Positions 55,494 through 64,000 of a DNA stretch of 64,000 nucleotides are shown here, piece by piece; positions within the stretch are counted from its first letter, which is position 1; each line of letters begins with the position of its first letter. A program made the position numbers and the translations under genes. The DNA comes from Methanothermobacter sp. CaT2 (lineage in GTDB: Archaea > Methanobacteriota > Methanobacteria > Methanobacteriales > Methanothermobacteraceae): contig NZ_AP011952.1 of the NCBI RefSeq assembly GCF_000828575.1, positions 1,455,001 through 1,519,000 on the forward strand. The letters are read 5' to 3'. The notes beneath the pieces were generated by a model, which was given only the letters and a program-made list of their open reading frames with translations, was not told the DNA's origin and did no database searches.

Positions 55494-56639
55494 TTGAAAT
55501 TCATTAACGATGCCATAAAGGAATCTGAGAAAAGGGAAAAGCCATCTTCCAGCTCAATGAATTCAGAAATTGACAGGGAGCTCCGGGAAATAATTGAAAA
55601 TAGCAGAGCCAAGATATACGTTGTTGGGACCGGCGGGGCGGGCAACAACACCGTAACAAGGCTCAGTGAGATTGGAGTCGAGGGCGCTGAGACCATAGCC
55701 GTTAACACGGATGCCCAGGACCTCTTCTACTCCGTGGCTAACCGGAAGCTTCTCATAGGTAAGAATGTCTGTGGTGGTCTTGGGGCTGGCGGCGTCCCTG
55801 AAGTGGGAGAGGAATGCGCAGAGGAAAGTGAGGATGATATTCGCAGGGAACTCGAAGGGGCTGACATGGTCTTTGTAACCTGTGGCCTTGGGGGTGGCAC
55901 GGGAACAGGGTCCGCACCCGTGATATCAAAACTTGCCAAAAAGGCGGGTGCCCTCACTATAGCCGTTGCAACCATGCCTTTCAGTGCAGAGGGCCTTAAG
56001 AGGAGGGAGAACGCCGAGAGGGGTCTTGAGAAACTCCAGAACGCTGCAGATACAGTCATTGTCATACCCAATGACAAGCTACTGGAGGTTGCACCCAACC
56101 TGCCCCTCAACAAGGCCTTCATGGTTGCAGACGAGATCCTTGGAAGGGCGGTTAAGGGCATAACTGAACTCATAACCAAACCCGGACTGGTGAGCCTCGA
56201 CTTTGCGGATGTGAGGAGCATAATGAAGGGTTCAGGAATGGCCATGATTGGAATGGGCGAGGCCGAATCCGGTGACAGGGCCCTAGAATCAGTTTATGAG
56301 GCCCTTAACAGTCCGCTGCTGGATCTTGACATATCCAATGCAAGGGGAGCCCTTATAAACATATCTGGTAGTTCAGACCTGACCCTCCAGGAGGCCGAAA
56401 GGATCGTGGAGGTTGTTGCCGAGGAACTTGATCCCGATGCAAACATAATATGGGGTGCCCAGATTCAGGATGAACTGCAGAACGTCATAAGAACGACCAT
56501 CGTTGTTGCGGGTGTAAGGTCACCCTACATCTATGGGGCCCATGGCTCTGCAGAGAAGGAGTTCCTGGAGGAAAAACAGCGTGAAAAGGACTCAGTCGAT
56601 GAGTCCGTCCTGGAAGAATTTATAGATGGAGTATTCTGA
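55494..56639 (+). CDS. ftsZ: Cell division GTPase FtsZ
   Basis: Tubulin homologue forming the division ring. 381 residues: a 38-residue variable N-tail, then [16 protein letters not shown] (T1), [13 protein letters not shown], the tubulin signature [15 protein letters not shown] (about 130-144), synergy-loop region [23 protein letters not shown] and [18 protein letters not shown] start at 55494 behind GGGGGTAGTAA. The C-terminus ends LEEFIDGVF. Followed by secE after 120 bases. Confidence 0.96.
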   Translation: MKFINDAIKESEKREKPSSSSMNSEIDRELREIIENSRAKIYVVGTGGAGNNTVTRLSEIGVEGAETIAVNTDAQDLFYSVANRKLLIGKNVCGGLGAGGVPEVGEECAEESEDDIRRELEGADMVFVTCGLGGGTGTGSAPVISKLAKKAGALTIAVATMPFSAEGLKRRENAERGLEKLQNAADTVIVIPNDKLLEVAPNLPLNKAFMVADEILGRAVKGITELITKPGLVSLDFADVRSIMKGSGMAMIGMGEAESGDRALESVYEALNSPLLDLDISNARGALINISGSSDLTLQEAERIVEVVAEELDPDANIIWGAQIQDELQNVIRTTIVVAGVRSPYIYGAHGSAEKEFLEEKQREKDSVDESVLEEFIDGVF

Positions 56640-56672
56640 TATTCTTCCACACACCCCCACTCAAGGAAAACC

Positions 56673-56687
56673 TTTATAAATCTTGAA
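56673..56687 (+). promoter_or_regulatory. TATA-box core upstream of secE
   Basis: TTTATAAATCTTGAA, the same 15-base core as the L1 promoter at 57961-57975. Initiation near 56700 would yield a leader of about 60 bases before secE. A further TATATAAATAG at 56738-56748 is closer to the gene. Confidence 0.5.
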
Positions 56688-56759
56688 GGATAGATTACTC
56701 CATCACTCATCCCAATTCTAGCCCTTGTTTTTTAACTATATAAATAGCGGGGATAAACC

Positions 56760-56939
56760 ATGAAATACAGGGAGTCTATTTTAAATTTTATAAAACAGTC
56801 AAAGAGGGTATTGAGGGTTTCAAAGAAACCGAGCCGTGAGGAATACCTCAACGTGTCAAAGGTAACCGGTATAGGTATAATAATAATAGGCGTCATTGGA
56901 TTCATAATAAGTATAATTGCCCAGCTCCTCGGGGGCTAG
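56760..56939 (+). CDS. secE: Preprotein translocase subunit SecE (Sss1)
   Basis: 59-residue single-span subunit of the Sec translocon. Starts at ATG 56760 behind GGGGAT. The amphipathic N-terminal half ([24 protein letters not shown]) carries the conserved K-P-x-x-x-E-Y/F pattern and the C-terminal half is one membrane helix ([19 protein letters not shown]). Position directly before spt5/nusG and the L11 operon is the conserved one. Confidence 0.93.
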   Translation: MKYRESILNFIKQSKRVLRVSKKPSREEYLNVSKVTGIGIIIIGVIGFIISIIAQLLGG

Positions 56940-56995
56940 CATCCGGATGGGTTAAGGTCTGTAGAGTGAATTATATATATGAGGTTGTGTTCTTA

Positions 56996-57475
56996 ATGGA
57001 AGATAGTAAAAATTCCATCTATGCCCTTAAGACCTCTGTGGGTCAGGAGAAAAATGTGGCCAGGATGCTTGCAAGAAAGGTGAGGGATAGTGGTATAGAG
57101 ATAAACGCTATTCTCGTCCCTGAATCACTGAGGGGATACATCCTGGTGGAGTCCTCATCAAAGATTGACATGAGAAACCCTGCAATAAGGGTACCCCACC
57201 TCAGGGGTGTAGTTGAAAGTAAAACAGAGGGTGAGGCCGAGATCGACTTTGAAGAGGTTAAAAGGTTCCTCAAGCCAGAGCCCATAATATCATCCATTAA
57301 GAAGGGAAGCATTGTTGAACTCATATCCGGACCCTTTAAGGGTGAAAGGGCAAAGGTTATCCGCATAGATGAGTCAAGGGAGGAAGTTGTGCTTGAACTC
57401 ATAGAGGCGGCCGTGCCCATTCCAGTAACTGTTAAAGGTGATCAGATTAGAATAATACAAAAGGAGGCTGATTAA
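56996..57475 (+). CDS. spt5: Transcription elongation factor Spt5 (NusG)
   Basis: Elongation processivity factor binding the RNA polymerase clamp. 159 residues from ATG 56996 (GAGGTTG ten bases upstream; the frame opens at GTG 56966). NGN domain: [48 protein letters not shown] domain: [24 protein letters not shown] (about 104-127). TAA overlaps the L11 ATG. Normal archaeal size. Confidence 0.95.
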   Translation: MEDSKNSIYALKTSVGQEKNVARMLARKVRDSGIEINAILVPESLRGYILVESSSKIDMRNPAIRVPHLRGVVESKTEGEAEIDFEEVKRFLKPEPIISSIKKGSIVELISGPFKGERAKVIRIDESREEVVLELIEAAVPIPVTVKGDQIRIIQKEAD

Positions 57476-57957
57476 TGGCTAAAGAAACCGTTGAAATTCT
57501 TATTGATGGTGGAAAAGCCACTCCAGGACCACCTCTGGGTCCTGCGATTGGTCCGCTTGGAATTAACATGATGCAGGTAGTTGAGGAGATAAACCGCAAG
57601 ACAGCTGACTTTGAGGGGATGAAGGTCCCTGTAAAGATCATAGTGGACACTGATACAAGGGACTTTGAGGTTGAAGTGGGTACACCTCCAACAACTGCCC
57701 TCATCATGGATGAACTCAAGCTGGAGAAGGGGTCCCAGGATCCAGGGATGGATAAGATAGCAGACATTTCAATGGAACAGGTGCTGAAGATCGCGAGGAT
57801 GAAATTCGATGCGCTCCTCTCAAATGACTACAAACGTGCAGTCAAGGAGATAATGGGTACCTGTGTCAGCATGGGTATAACAGTGAACGGTAAGGACCCC
57901 CGTGAGGTTCAGAGAGAGGTTGACCAGGGAGTCTATGATGACCTCCTCACATCATAA
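57475..57957 (+). CDS. rpl11: 50S ribosomal protein L11
   Basis: Base of the GTPase-associated centre. 160 residues: [35 protein letters not shown] at the N-terminus binds factors, and the C-terminal domain [27 protein letters not shown] binds 23S rRNA. ATG 57475 shares bases with the spt5 stop and follows AAGGAGG. Normal length. Confidence 0.97.
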   Translation: MAKETVEILIDGGKATPGPPLGPAIGPLGINMMQVVEEINRKTADFEGMKVPVKIIVDTDTRDFEVEVGTPPTTALIMDELKLEKGSQDPGMDKIADISMEQVLKIARMKFDALLSNDYKRAVKEIMGTCVSMGITVNGKDPREVQREVDQGVYDDLLTS

Positions 57958-57960
57958 AAA

Positions 57961-57975
57961 TTTATAAATCTTGAA
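57961..57975 (+). promoter_or_regulatory. TATA-box core upstream of rpl1
   Basis: TTTATAAATCTTGAA directly after the L11 stop, about 65 bases before the L1 ATG; identical to the core ahead of secE. It suggests an internal promoter so L1-L10-L12 can be made separately from L11. Expected start near 57987. Confidence 0.5.
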
Positions 57976-58034
57976 AACCACATAACTAACCCCATCATAT
58001 GAACTTATTTTTTGAAGTTCATGGAGGATTCAGA

Positions 58035-58673
58035 ATGCAACAAGAGATAATGGAAGCGGTGAAGAAGGCCAAGGAACTTTCAAGGCCGAGAAACTTCACA
58101 CAGTCCATGGATGTTATTCTTAACATCAAGGACCTTGACGTCAATAAACCAGAGAACAGGTTTGACGAGGAAGTTTCTCTACCCAACGGCCGCGGTAAGG
58201 ATGTGAAGATTGCCGTGATCGCCGATGGGGAACTGGCCCTCCAGGCTAAAAATGCAGGGGCCGACCTTGTGATAACCAAGGATGAACTTGAAGAACTTGG
58301 CAAAAACCGTAAGGAAGCAAAGAAACTTGCCAACCAGTATGAATTCTTTGTGGCTCAGGCAGATATGATGCCCCTGGTGGGTCGATTCATGGGGCCCGTT
58401 CTCGGACCCAGAAAGAAGATGCCCAAACCGGTGCCAGCAACAATAAACCCGGAGCCCATCCTGAATAAACTCAGGGACACGGTTAAGGTTAGAATCAAGG
58501 ACCAGCCAGTGGTTCATACAGTGGTTGGTACCGAGGACATGGACGATGAGAAGCTTGCCGAGAACATAGAGGCGGTTCTTCAGACAATCGACCGTAAACT
58601 TGAGAAGGGAAGAAACCAGTTAAAGTCCATGTACGTTAAGACAACCATGGGCCCGGTAGTGAGGGTGATTTAA
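58035..58673 (+). CDS. rpl1: 50S ribosomal protein L1
   Basis: L1-stalk protein, 212 residues from ATG 58035 behind GGAGGATTC; the frame extends 12 codons further (ATG 57999) but that start has no site. Family blocks: [55 protein letters not shown], and [17 protein letters not shown]. In methanogens L1 represses its own mRNA; the 5' leader or early coding region is where such a site would be, but I could not identify it. Confidence 0.96.
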   Translation: MQQEIMEAVKKAKELSRPRNFTQSMDVILNIKDLDVNKPENRFDEEVSLPNGRGKDVKIAVIADGELALQAKNAGADLVITKDELEELGKNRKEAKKLANQYEFFVAQADMMPLVGRFMGPVLGPRKKMPKPVPATINPEPILNKLRDTVKVRIKDQPVVHTVVGTEDMDDEKLAENIEAVLQTIDRKLEKGRNQLKSMYVKTTMGPVVRVI

Positions 58674-59684
58674 ATGGCTCACGTGGCTGAATGGAAGAAG
58701 AAAGAGGTTCAGGAGCTCCATGACCTCATTAAAGGTTATGAAGTGGTTGGCATAGCCAACCTTGCAGACATACCTGCAAGGCAGCTCCAGAAGATGCGCC
58801 AGACACTCCGTGACAGTGCACTCATCAGAATGTCCAAGAAGACCCTGATCAGCCTTGCCCTTGAGAAAGCTGGCAGAGAACTTGAAAATGTTGATTCACT
58901 CTCCGATTACATGGAGGGGCAGCCTGCACTCATATTCACAGACATGAATCCCTTCAAGCTCTTCAAGATCCTTGAGGACAGTAAAACTCCTGCTCCAGCC
59001 AAACCAGGGGCCATAGCCCCGGATGACATAGTTGTCCCCAAGGGGGATACCGGATTTGCACCGGGCCCGATACTGGGTGAACTGCAGCAGATAGGTATCC
59101 CTGCCAAGATCGAGAAGGGCAAGATTGTGGTTTCAAATGACCACGTCGTTGTGAAGGCAGGGGAGGAGATCCCCCCCAAGGTGGCCGGGATATTAACCAG
59201 ACTTGACATACAGCCACTTGAGGTGGGAATAGATCTCAGAGCAGCCTATGAAAATCAGACCGTCTACACTGCAGACGTACTGACCATCGATGAAGAGAAG
59301 ACCCTGTCTGATATCCAGAAGGCATTTTCACAGGCATTCAACCTCTCAGTCAACGCTGTTATATACACCAGGGAGACAATGCCTGCCATCATCCAGAAGG
59401 CAGCTTCAAAGTCATTCAACCTTGCATACAATGCATCAATACTCACATCAGAAACAACAGACCTCCTGCTTGCAAAGGCCTATGCACAGATGCTTGCACT
59501 GGCCGCTGCAGCTGCGGAGATTAATGATGAGGCAGTTGATGATGAACTGAAGGAGAAGCTGTCTTCAAGGGCAGCAGCACCAGCCCCTGAAGAAAAAGAG
59601 GAAGAGGTTGAAGAAGAAGCTGAAGAGGAAGAAGAAGAGGAAGAAGAGGATGCAGCAGCCGGTCTCGGCGCACTCTTCGGATGA
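58674..59684 (+). CDS. rpl10: 50S ribosomal protein L10 (P0, acidic stalk base)
   Basis: 336 residues. N-terminal rRNA-binding domain ([38 protein letters not shown]), the insertion domain (about 105-180), spine helices that carry L12 dimers (about 215-290), and an acidic tail [18 protein letters not shown] almost the same as that of L12. ATG 58674 follows GGGTGATTT in the L1 end. Confidence 0.96.
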   Translation: MAHVAEWKKKEVQELHDLIKGYEVVGIANLADIPARQLQKMRQTLRDSALIRMSKKTLISLALEKAGRELENVDSLSDYMEGQPALIFTDMNPFKLFKILEDSKTPAPAKPGAIAPDDIVVPKGDTGFAPGPILGELQQIGIPAKIEKGKIVVSNDHVVVKAGEEIPPKVAGILTRLDIQPLEVGIDLRAAYENQTVYTADVLTIDEEKTLSDIQKAFSQAFNLSVNAVIYTRETMPAIIQKAASKSFNLAYNASILTSETTDLLLAKAYAQMLALAAAAAEINDEAVDDELKEKLSSRAAAPAPEEKEEEVEEEAEEEEEEEEEDAAAGLGALFG

Positions 59685-59736
59685 ACACTTTACTGGCAAT
59701 AGTTAACCCATAAAAAATAAAATTTGAGGTGATCAT

Positions 59737-60045
<309 letters not shown>

Positions 60046-60048
60046 ATC

Positions 60049-60066
60049 CCCCTTTATTTTTTTCCT
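60049..60066 (+). terminator. T-rich terminator after rpl12
   Basis: Pyrimidine-rich run with CTTTATTTTTTTCCTC just past the L12 stop, of the oligo-T type that ends archaeal transcripts. A second T-rich patch lies at 60090-60100. No stem-loop is needed. Confidence 0.45.
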
Positions 60067-60143
60067 CTGCCACTCTGTAATGGCAAAAAATTTATTTTTC
60101 TTAATTCTGATTCTATTTATAAAAACTGTTTTCAATGATTACC

Positions 60144-62831
60144 ATGTCCCATCAGCTTGAAAAACTTGGATACAGAAAGTATGAATGCAGGTCCTGTGGA
60201 AACACCTTCTGGTCTATGAAGGAACGTGCAACATGTGGAGACGCCCCCTGTGATGAATACGGGTTCATCGGTAACCCTGCCACAGACAGGAGCTATGACC
60301 TCTATGAGATACAGGATAAATTCATGGAGTTCTTCGCCGAAAGGGGCCATGAACCCATCAGGAGGTACCCGGTACTTGCAAAACGCTGGCGGGACGACGT
60401 ATTCCTTGTCGGGGCATCAATATACAACTTTCAACCATGGGTCACATCTGGCCTGGTGAAACCCCCTGCAAACCCCCTCGTGGTTGCGCAGCCATCAATA
60501 AGACTCAATGACGTTGATAATGTTGGAAGAACAGGAAGACATCTCACATGCTTCACAATGGGGGGTCATCATGCATTCAATTCTGAGGATAACACTGTCT
60601 ACTGGGAAGAAGAAACCATAAAGTACTGTCATGACTTTTTAACACATATAGGTATTGATCCATCTGAGATAACATTCATAGAGTCCTGGTGGCAGGGAGG
60701 TGGAAACGAGGGGCCCTGCTATGAGGTATGCGTCAGGGGCGTTGAACTTGCAACCCTCGTCTTCATACAGTACCGCACCCTCCCTGATGGTGGCAGGGAG
60801 GAGATCCCCCTCAAGATAGTTGACACAGGCTATGGCCTTGAAAGGTTCGCCTGGATATCACAGGGGACACCAACAGCCTACGATGCCTGCCTTGGCCCGG
60901 TAATCGAGAAACTGGTCGAACTGACAGGCGTGAAGATCGATGAGGAGATACTTGCAGAGAACGCCCAAGTGGCCGGAATGATGGACATAGAGACCTACGC
61001 CGATTTAAGGGAACTCAGGAAGAGGGTAGCGGATAAACTTGGCATCTCAGTGGAGGAACTGGAACGTGCAGCCGCCCCAATGGAATCAGTTTACGCCATA
61101 GCCGACCATACAAGGTGCCTCGCATTCATGCTTGCAGACGGGGTCATACCCTCAAACGTGAAGGAGGGATACCTTGCAAGGCTCATAATCAGGAGGACCC
61201 TGAGGCTCATGAAGGACCTTGGTATGAAGGAGTCACTTAAGGATATAATGAACATCCAGGTGGAGTTCCTTGAGGGCCACTACCCTGAGATAAGGAGTCA
61301 TCATGAGCACATACTGAACATCATCGACCTCGAGGAACACCGCTATGCAAGGACAGTGAAGAGGGGCCGCAGGATTGTTGAGAAGACAATAAAATACCTT
61401 AAAAGGGATGGAAAAGCAGAGATGCCCCTGGAAATCCTCATAAAACTATATGACTCCCATGGAATCCCCCCTGAGACCATCGGTGAGATAGCAGAGGAAT
61501 CCGGTTTTCAGGTTAAAATTCCAGACAACTTCTACACCCTCGTAGCAGAGAGGAATGAAACAGAAACCGAGATGCCGGAGGAGGATGTACACCTGGACTA
61601 CCCGGCAACAGAGCTTCTATTCTATGATGAACCTGATGGCCTGGAATTCCAGGCAGAGGTCATAGGCATACATGAGAATGGTCTGATACTCGACAGAACA
61701 CTCTTCTACCCTGAGGGAGGTGGTCAGCCCTCAGATACGGGATACATTACAGCTGAAGGCTGCAGACTCAGAATAAAACATGCAGAGAAGATAGGTGCCG
61801 TTGTTGTTCACAGAACAGACGATGAAATCTGCATAGAACCTGGAACAACCATCAGGGGATTTATTGATTCAGATAGAAGGCTTCAGCTCACAAGAAACCA
61901 TACAGCAACCCACCTCATAGTTTCAGCGGCAAGAAAGGTCCTGGGAGACCACATATGGCAGGCAGGGGCCCAGAAGGGAGTTAAAAGTTCACGCCTAGAC
62001 CTGTCCCACTACAGAAGAATAACACTGGAAGAGCTCCAGGAGATAGAGAGACTTGCAAATGAGTATGTCATGATGAACGTACCCCTGAAGGTCAGGTGGA
62101 TGGACAGGGACCTTGCAGAGAGGAAGTATGGATTCATACTGTACCAGGGCGGAGTTGTACCCGGCTCCAGGATAAGGGTGGTTGAGATTCCAGGTGTGGA
62201 TGTCCAGGCCTGTGCAGGTACCCATGTCCACAGGACAGGGGACATCGGACTCATCAGGATAAACAGAACAGAACGCATACAGGATGGAGTTGAGAGGATA
62301 GAGTTCTCTGCCGGATCAGCAGCCATTGAGCTCATGCAGAAGACAGGGGACATCCTGAGGGAGAGCTCAGACATATTCAAGGTCACACCATCACAGCTTC
62401 CAGGGACCTGTGAAAGGTTCTTCACAGAGTGGAAGGCCCTCAGAAATGAGGTCTCACGCCTCAAGGAGAAGGTCGCGTCACTGAAGATCCTTGAGATGAA
62501 GGATAGGGCTGAGAGGATCAATGACCTAACGGTGATAATCGACACCGTCGATGCAGATATGGATGAGATGAAGAACATGGCCCTTGAACTATCAGCCACA
62601 GTCGACGCCGTTGTCCTGGCGAACCCTGAAGGCAAAATCGTCGGAGCAGCATCTGAAGATGCTGTAAAGGCAGGTTTGAGGATCAACGAGGTCATATCAC
62701 AGGCTGCAGCCGTGCTTGGAGGTGGAGGTGGAGGCAGACCTCACCTTGCACAGGGAGCAGGGCCCGCGACCGATAAAGTGGATGAGGCCCTTGAGGAGGC
62801 GAGAGCTGCACTCAGTACTGTGAGGAACTGA
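60144..62831 (+). CDS. alaS: Alanyl-tRNA synthetase (archaeal type)
   Basis: 895 residues from ATG 60144. An N-terminal zinc-like segment CRSCG...C...C typical of archaeal AlaS, catalytic class II core (FGNPATDR-type start, VAQPSIRLNDVDNVGRTGRHLTCFTMGGHHAF), editing domain with HTATHLIVSAARKVLG and CAGTHVHRTGDIG, and a C-Ala domain ending in GGGGGGRPHLAQGAG. TTTATAAAAA at 60116-60125 is 20-25 bases ahead, predicting a leaderless mRNA; ATG 60135 is also in frame. No Shine-Dalgarno site is seen. Confidence 0.96.
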   Translation: MSHQLEKLGYRKYECRSCGNTFWSMKERATCGDAPCDEYGFIGNPATDRSYDLYEIQDKFMEFFAERGHEPIRRYPVLAKRWRDDVFLVGASIYNFQPWVTSGLVKPPANPLVVAQPSIRLNDVDNVGRTGRHLTCFTMGGHHAFNSEDNTVYWEEETIKYCHDFLTHIGIDPSEITFIESWWQGGGNEGPCYEVCVRGVELATLVFIQYRTLPDGGREEIPLKIVDTGYGLERFAWISQGTPTAYDACLGPVIEKLVELTGVKIDEEILAENAQVAGMMDIETYADLRELRKRVADKLGISVEELERAAAPMESVYAIADHTRCLAFMLADGVIPSNVKEGYLARLIIRRTLRLMKDLGMKESLKDIMNIQVEFLEGHYPEIRSHHEHILNIIDLEEHRYARTVKRGRRIVEKTIKYLKRDGKAEMPLEILIKLYDSHGIPPETIGEIAEESGFQVKIPDNFYTLVAERNETETEMPEEDVHLDYPATELLFYDEPDGLEFQAEVIGIHENGLILDRTLFYPEGGGQPSDTGYITAEGCRLRIKHAEKIGAVVVHRTDDEICIEPGTTIRGFIDSDRRLQLTRNHTATHLIVSAARKVLGDHIWQAGAQKGVKSSRLDLSHYRRITLEELQEIERLANEYVMMNVPLKVRWMDRDLAERKYGFILYQGGVVPGSRIRVVEIPGVDVQACAGTHVHRTGDIGLIRINRTERIQDGVERIEFSAGSAAIELMQKTGDILRESSDIFKVTPSQLPGTCERFFTEWKALRNEVSRLKEKVASLKILEMKDRAERINDLTVIIDTVDADMDEMKNMALELSATVDAVVLANPEGKIVGAASEDAVKAGLRINEVISQAAAVLGGGGGGRPHLAQGAGPATDKVDEALEEARAALSTVRN

Positions 62832-62893
62832 TGTCATTGTGGCCGGACCGTCCGAGGAACTGGCGGGTTCACTGTGACTGTAGGGGGTTTAAT

Positions 62894-64000
62894 TTGGACA
62901 GGCACGTCTCTGAGATAAACGAGAGAATACTTGAAGGGGATGCAGCTGTCTTCACAGCAGATGAGATAAAGGACATGGTCCGTGATGGTGACGTCCCATC
63001 AGCTGATGAGGTTGACGTGGTAACCACCGCCACCTGTGGTGTCATGTCAGGCACAGCAGCGGTCATGCACCTTAGAGTGTCAGAGCCGGGCTCCTTCCGC
63101 AAGGCAGCCAGTGTTGAGCTGAACGGAATACCTGCCTATCCTGGCCCATGCCCAAATGAGAACCTCGGGTCGGTCGACCTCTTCATTTACGGGACCGGTC
63201 ACAGCAGGGAGGACCCTGACTATGGGGGAGGTTTTCTGTTCAGGGACCTACTCCTGGGATCTGAGGTCGAGGTCAGGGTCACGTCTGTGGAGGGCAGGGT
63301 GGTTGAGTCAACGGTCACCATGGATGATATTGAAACAGCCAGGATAGTTGGTACACGCATGGCCTTCAGGAATTACACAGCCCTTGTTAATCCAGGAGAA
63401 ACACCAGTGAAATCCATATTCAATGCATTTGAAATGCCAGAAAATTGCGGCGGTCTTTCCTTCTCTGGCTGCGGTGACATCAACCCCCTTGAAAACGATC
63501 CATCAATGGAGACCGTCCATCAGGGTACCGGGGTGCTTCTGAACGGGGCCAGGGCCATAGTACTGGGAGAGGGTACAAGGAGTAGCCCCATAAAGCCGAA
63601 CCTCATGATCAGCGGCGACCTCCACGACATGAAACCCCGTTACATCGGAGGATTCCGGACAGCAGCAGGTCCAGAGATATTTAACACAGTGGCGGTTCCA
63701 GTACCGGTAACATCAGAAAGGGTTCTTGAGAACCTCATGGTACTTAATTCAGATATAAAACTTCCTGTTGCTGATGTAAGGGATCGTTCAAGGGTTATAA
63801 CTGAGATAACCTATGAGGATGTTTGGAGTGGTGACGTGAGACCTGTCCACCACCCGGAGAGGTGCACAGACTGCGCGGTCTGCCTTGCAGCCAGGAGGTG
63901 CCCCACACATGCCATCGATAACGGCCTGGACCTTGACAGGTGTTTTGGCTGTGGAGTATGCGCATGGTCCTGTCCTTCAGGAGCATATGAGATGGATACC
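62894..64000 (+). CDS. DUF39/ferredoxin protein, methanogenesis marker 16 (L-aspartate semialdehyde sulfurtransferase family), 3' end cut off
   Basis: From TTG 62894 (AGGGGG upstream) the frame is open to the window end, 369 codons. N-terminal DUF39 part: TTATCGVMSGTAAVMHLRV, IPAYPGPCPNENLGSVDLFIYGTG, LSFSGCGDINPLENDPS, ARAIVLGEGTRSSPIKPNLMISGDLH. C-terminal 8Fe ferredoxin: CTDCAVCLAARRCPTHAID and CFGCGVCAWSCPSGAYEM. This architecture is known to make homocysteine from aspartate semialdehyde and sulfide in methanogens. Begins 62 bases after alaS. Only the last residues should be missing. Confidence 0.88.
   Translation, partial: MDRHVSEINERILEGDAAVFTADEIKDMVRDGDVPSADEVDVVTTATCGVMSGTAAVMHLRVSEPGSFRKAASVELNGIPAYPGPCPNENLGSVDLFIYGTGHSREDPDYGGGFLFRDLLLGSEVEVRVTSVEGRVVESTVTMDDIETARIVGTRMAFRNYTALVNPGETPVKSIFNAFEMPENCGGLSFSGCGDINPLENDPSMETVHQGTGVLLNGARAIVLGEGTRSSPIKPNLMISGDLHDMKPRYIGGFRTAAGPEIFNTVAVPVPVTSERVLENLMVLNSDIKLPVADVRDRSRVITEITYEDVWSGDVRPVHHPERCTDCAVCLAARRCPTHAIDNGLDLDRCFGCGVCAWSCPSGAYEMDT

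Overview
The window is archaeal and almost certainly from the chromosome of a Methanothermobacter-type thermophilic methanogen (Methanobacteriales). Seen directly: archaeal information genes (aIF6, L31e, L39e, S19e, L11-L1-L10-L12, TBP, TFE, aPelota, Cdc48, FEN1, the RNase P Rpp21 subunit, archaeal AlaS), methanogen cofactor genes (aksA and its aconitase partner, comA, a DUF39 methanogenesis-marker protein, Thi4), frequent TTG and GTG starts behind GGAGGT/GGTGAT ribosome-binding sites, and TATA boxes instead of bacterial -10/-35 elements. From memory, the order trpY-trpEGCFBAD, PDCD5-S19e-YhbY-Rpp21 and FtsZ-SecE-NusG-L11-L1-L10-L12-AlaS matches M. thermautotrophicus.

Layout. 1-3.4 kb: a minus-strand translation/RNA cluster (aIF6, L31e, L39e, PP-loop protein, PDCD5, S19e, YhbY, Rpp21, Fap7-like kinase). 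3.5-13.3 kb: Thi4, a Drg GTPase, a CBS protein, the oligosaccharyltransferase AglB, topoisomerase I, a SerB-coiled-coil fusion and TBP. 13.5-18.7 kb: plus-strand genes including a coenzyme B operon (aksA, aconitase large subunit), a chorismate-lyase-like gene and FEN1. 18.7-27.3 kb: minus-strand helicase, DUF2119, S-adenosyl/inosylhomocysteine hydrolase, Cdc48, TyrA and a membrane protein. 27.4-34.7 kb: Pelota, a three-cluster radical SAM protein, MraY-like and MurG-like membrane/cell-wall enzymes, UbiB-like kinase and a disulfide reductase. 34.8 kb: HypC.

35.2-38.1 kb is an AT-rich accessory island unlike its surroundings. It encodes a secreted C39 cysteine-peptidase domain, a linker and double-glycine-leader-like motif (EEMxNIKGK), a variable C-terminal peptide and then small polytopic membrane proteins. 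A second, 5'-truncated cassette downstream repeats about 215 bp of the C39/linker region almost identically but carries a different C-terminal peptide and a different membrane protein. This is the architecture of a polymorphic toxin or bacteriocin-like locus with an orphan cassette, and it is the strongest novelty candidate here.

38.35-45.6 kb is the tryptophan regulon: divergent TrpY-like repressor, TGTACA boxes, and trpE-G-C-F-B-A-D. A tRNA-Ile(GAT) follows. 45.8-54.5 kb (minus strand): an adenylate-kinase-like protein, a DUF59 protein, archaeosine synthase core, an archaeal glutamate-synthase domain protein with an un-started Cys-rich N-terminus, an HD protein, TFE, a CofE-like protein, and a suggestive operon comA-ABC ATPase-G3E-like NTPase-FeS protein. 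54.7-64 kb (plus strand): a pyruvate-kinase-C-like protein, FtsZ, SecE, Spt5, ribosomal stalk genes, AlaS and a truncated DUF39/ferredoxin protein.

A recurring small-scale pattern is duplication of sequence across gene 3' ends (topA, trpB, tfe). I saw no CRISPR array, insertion sequence, rRNA or replication origin.
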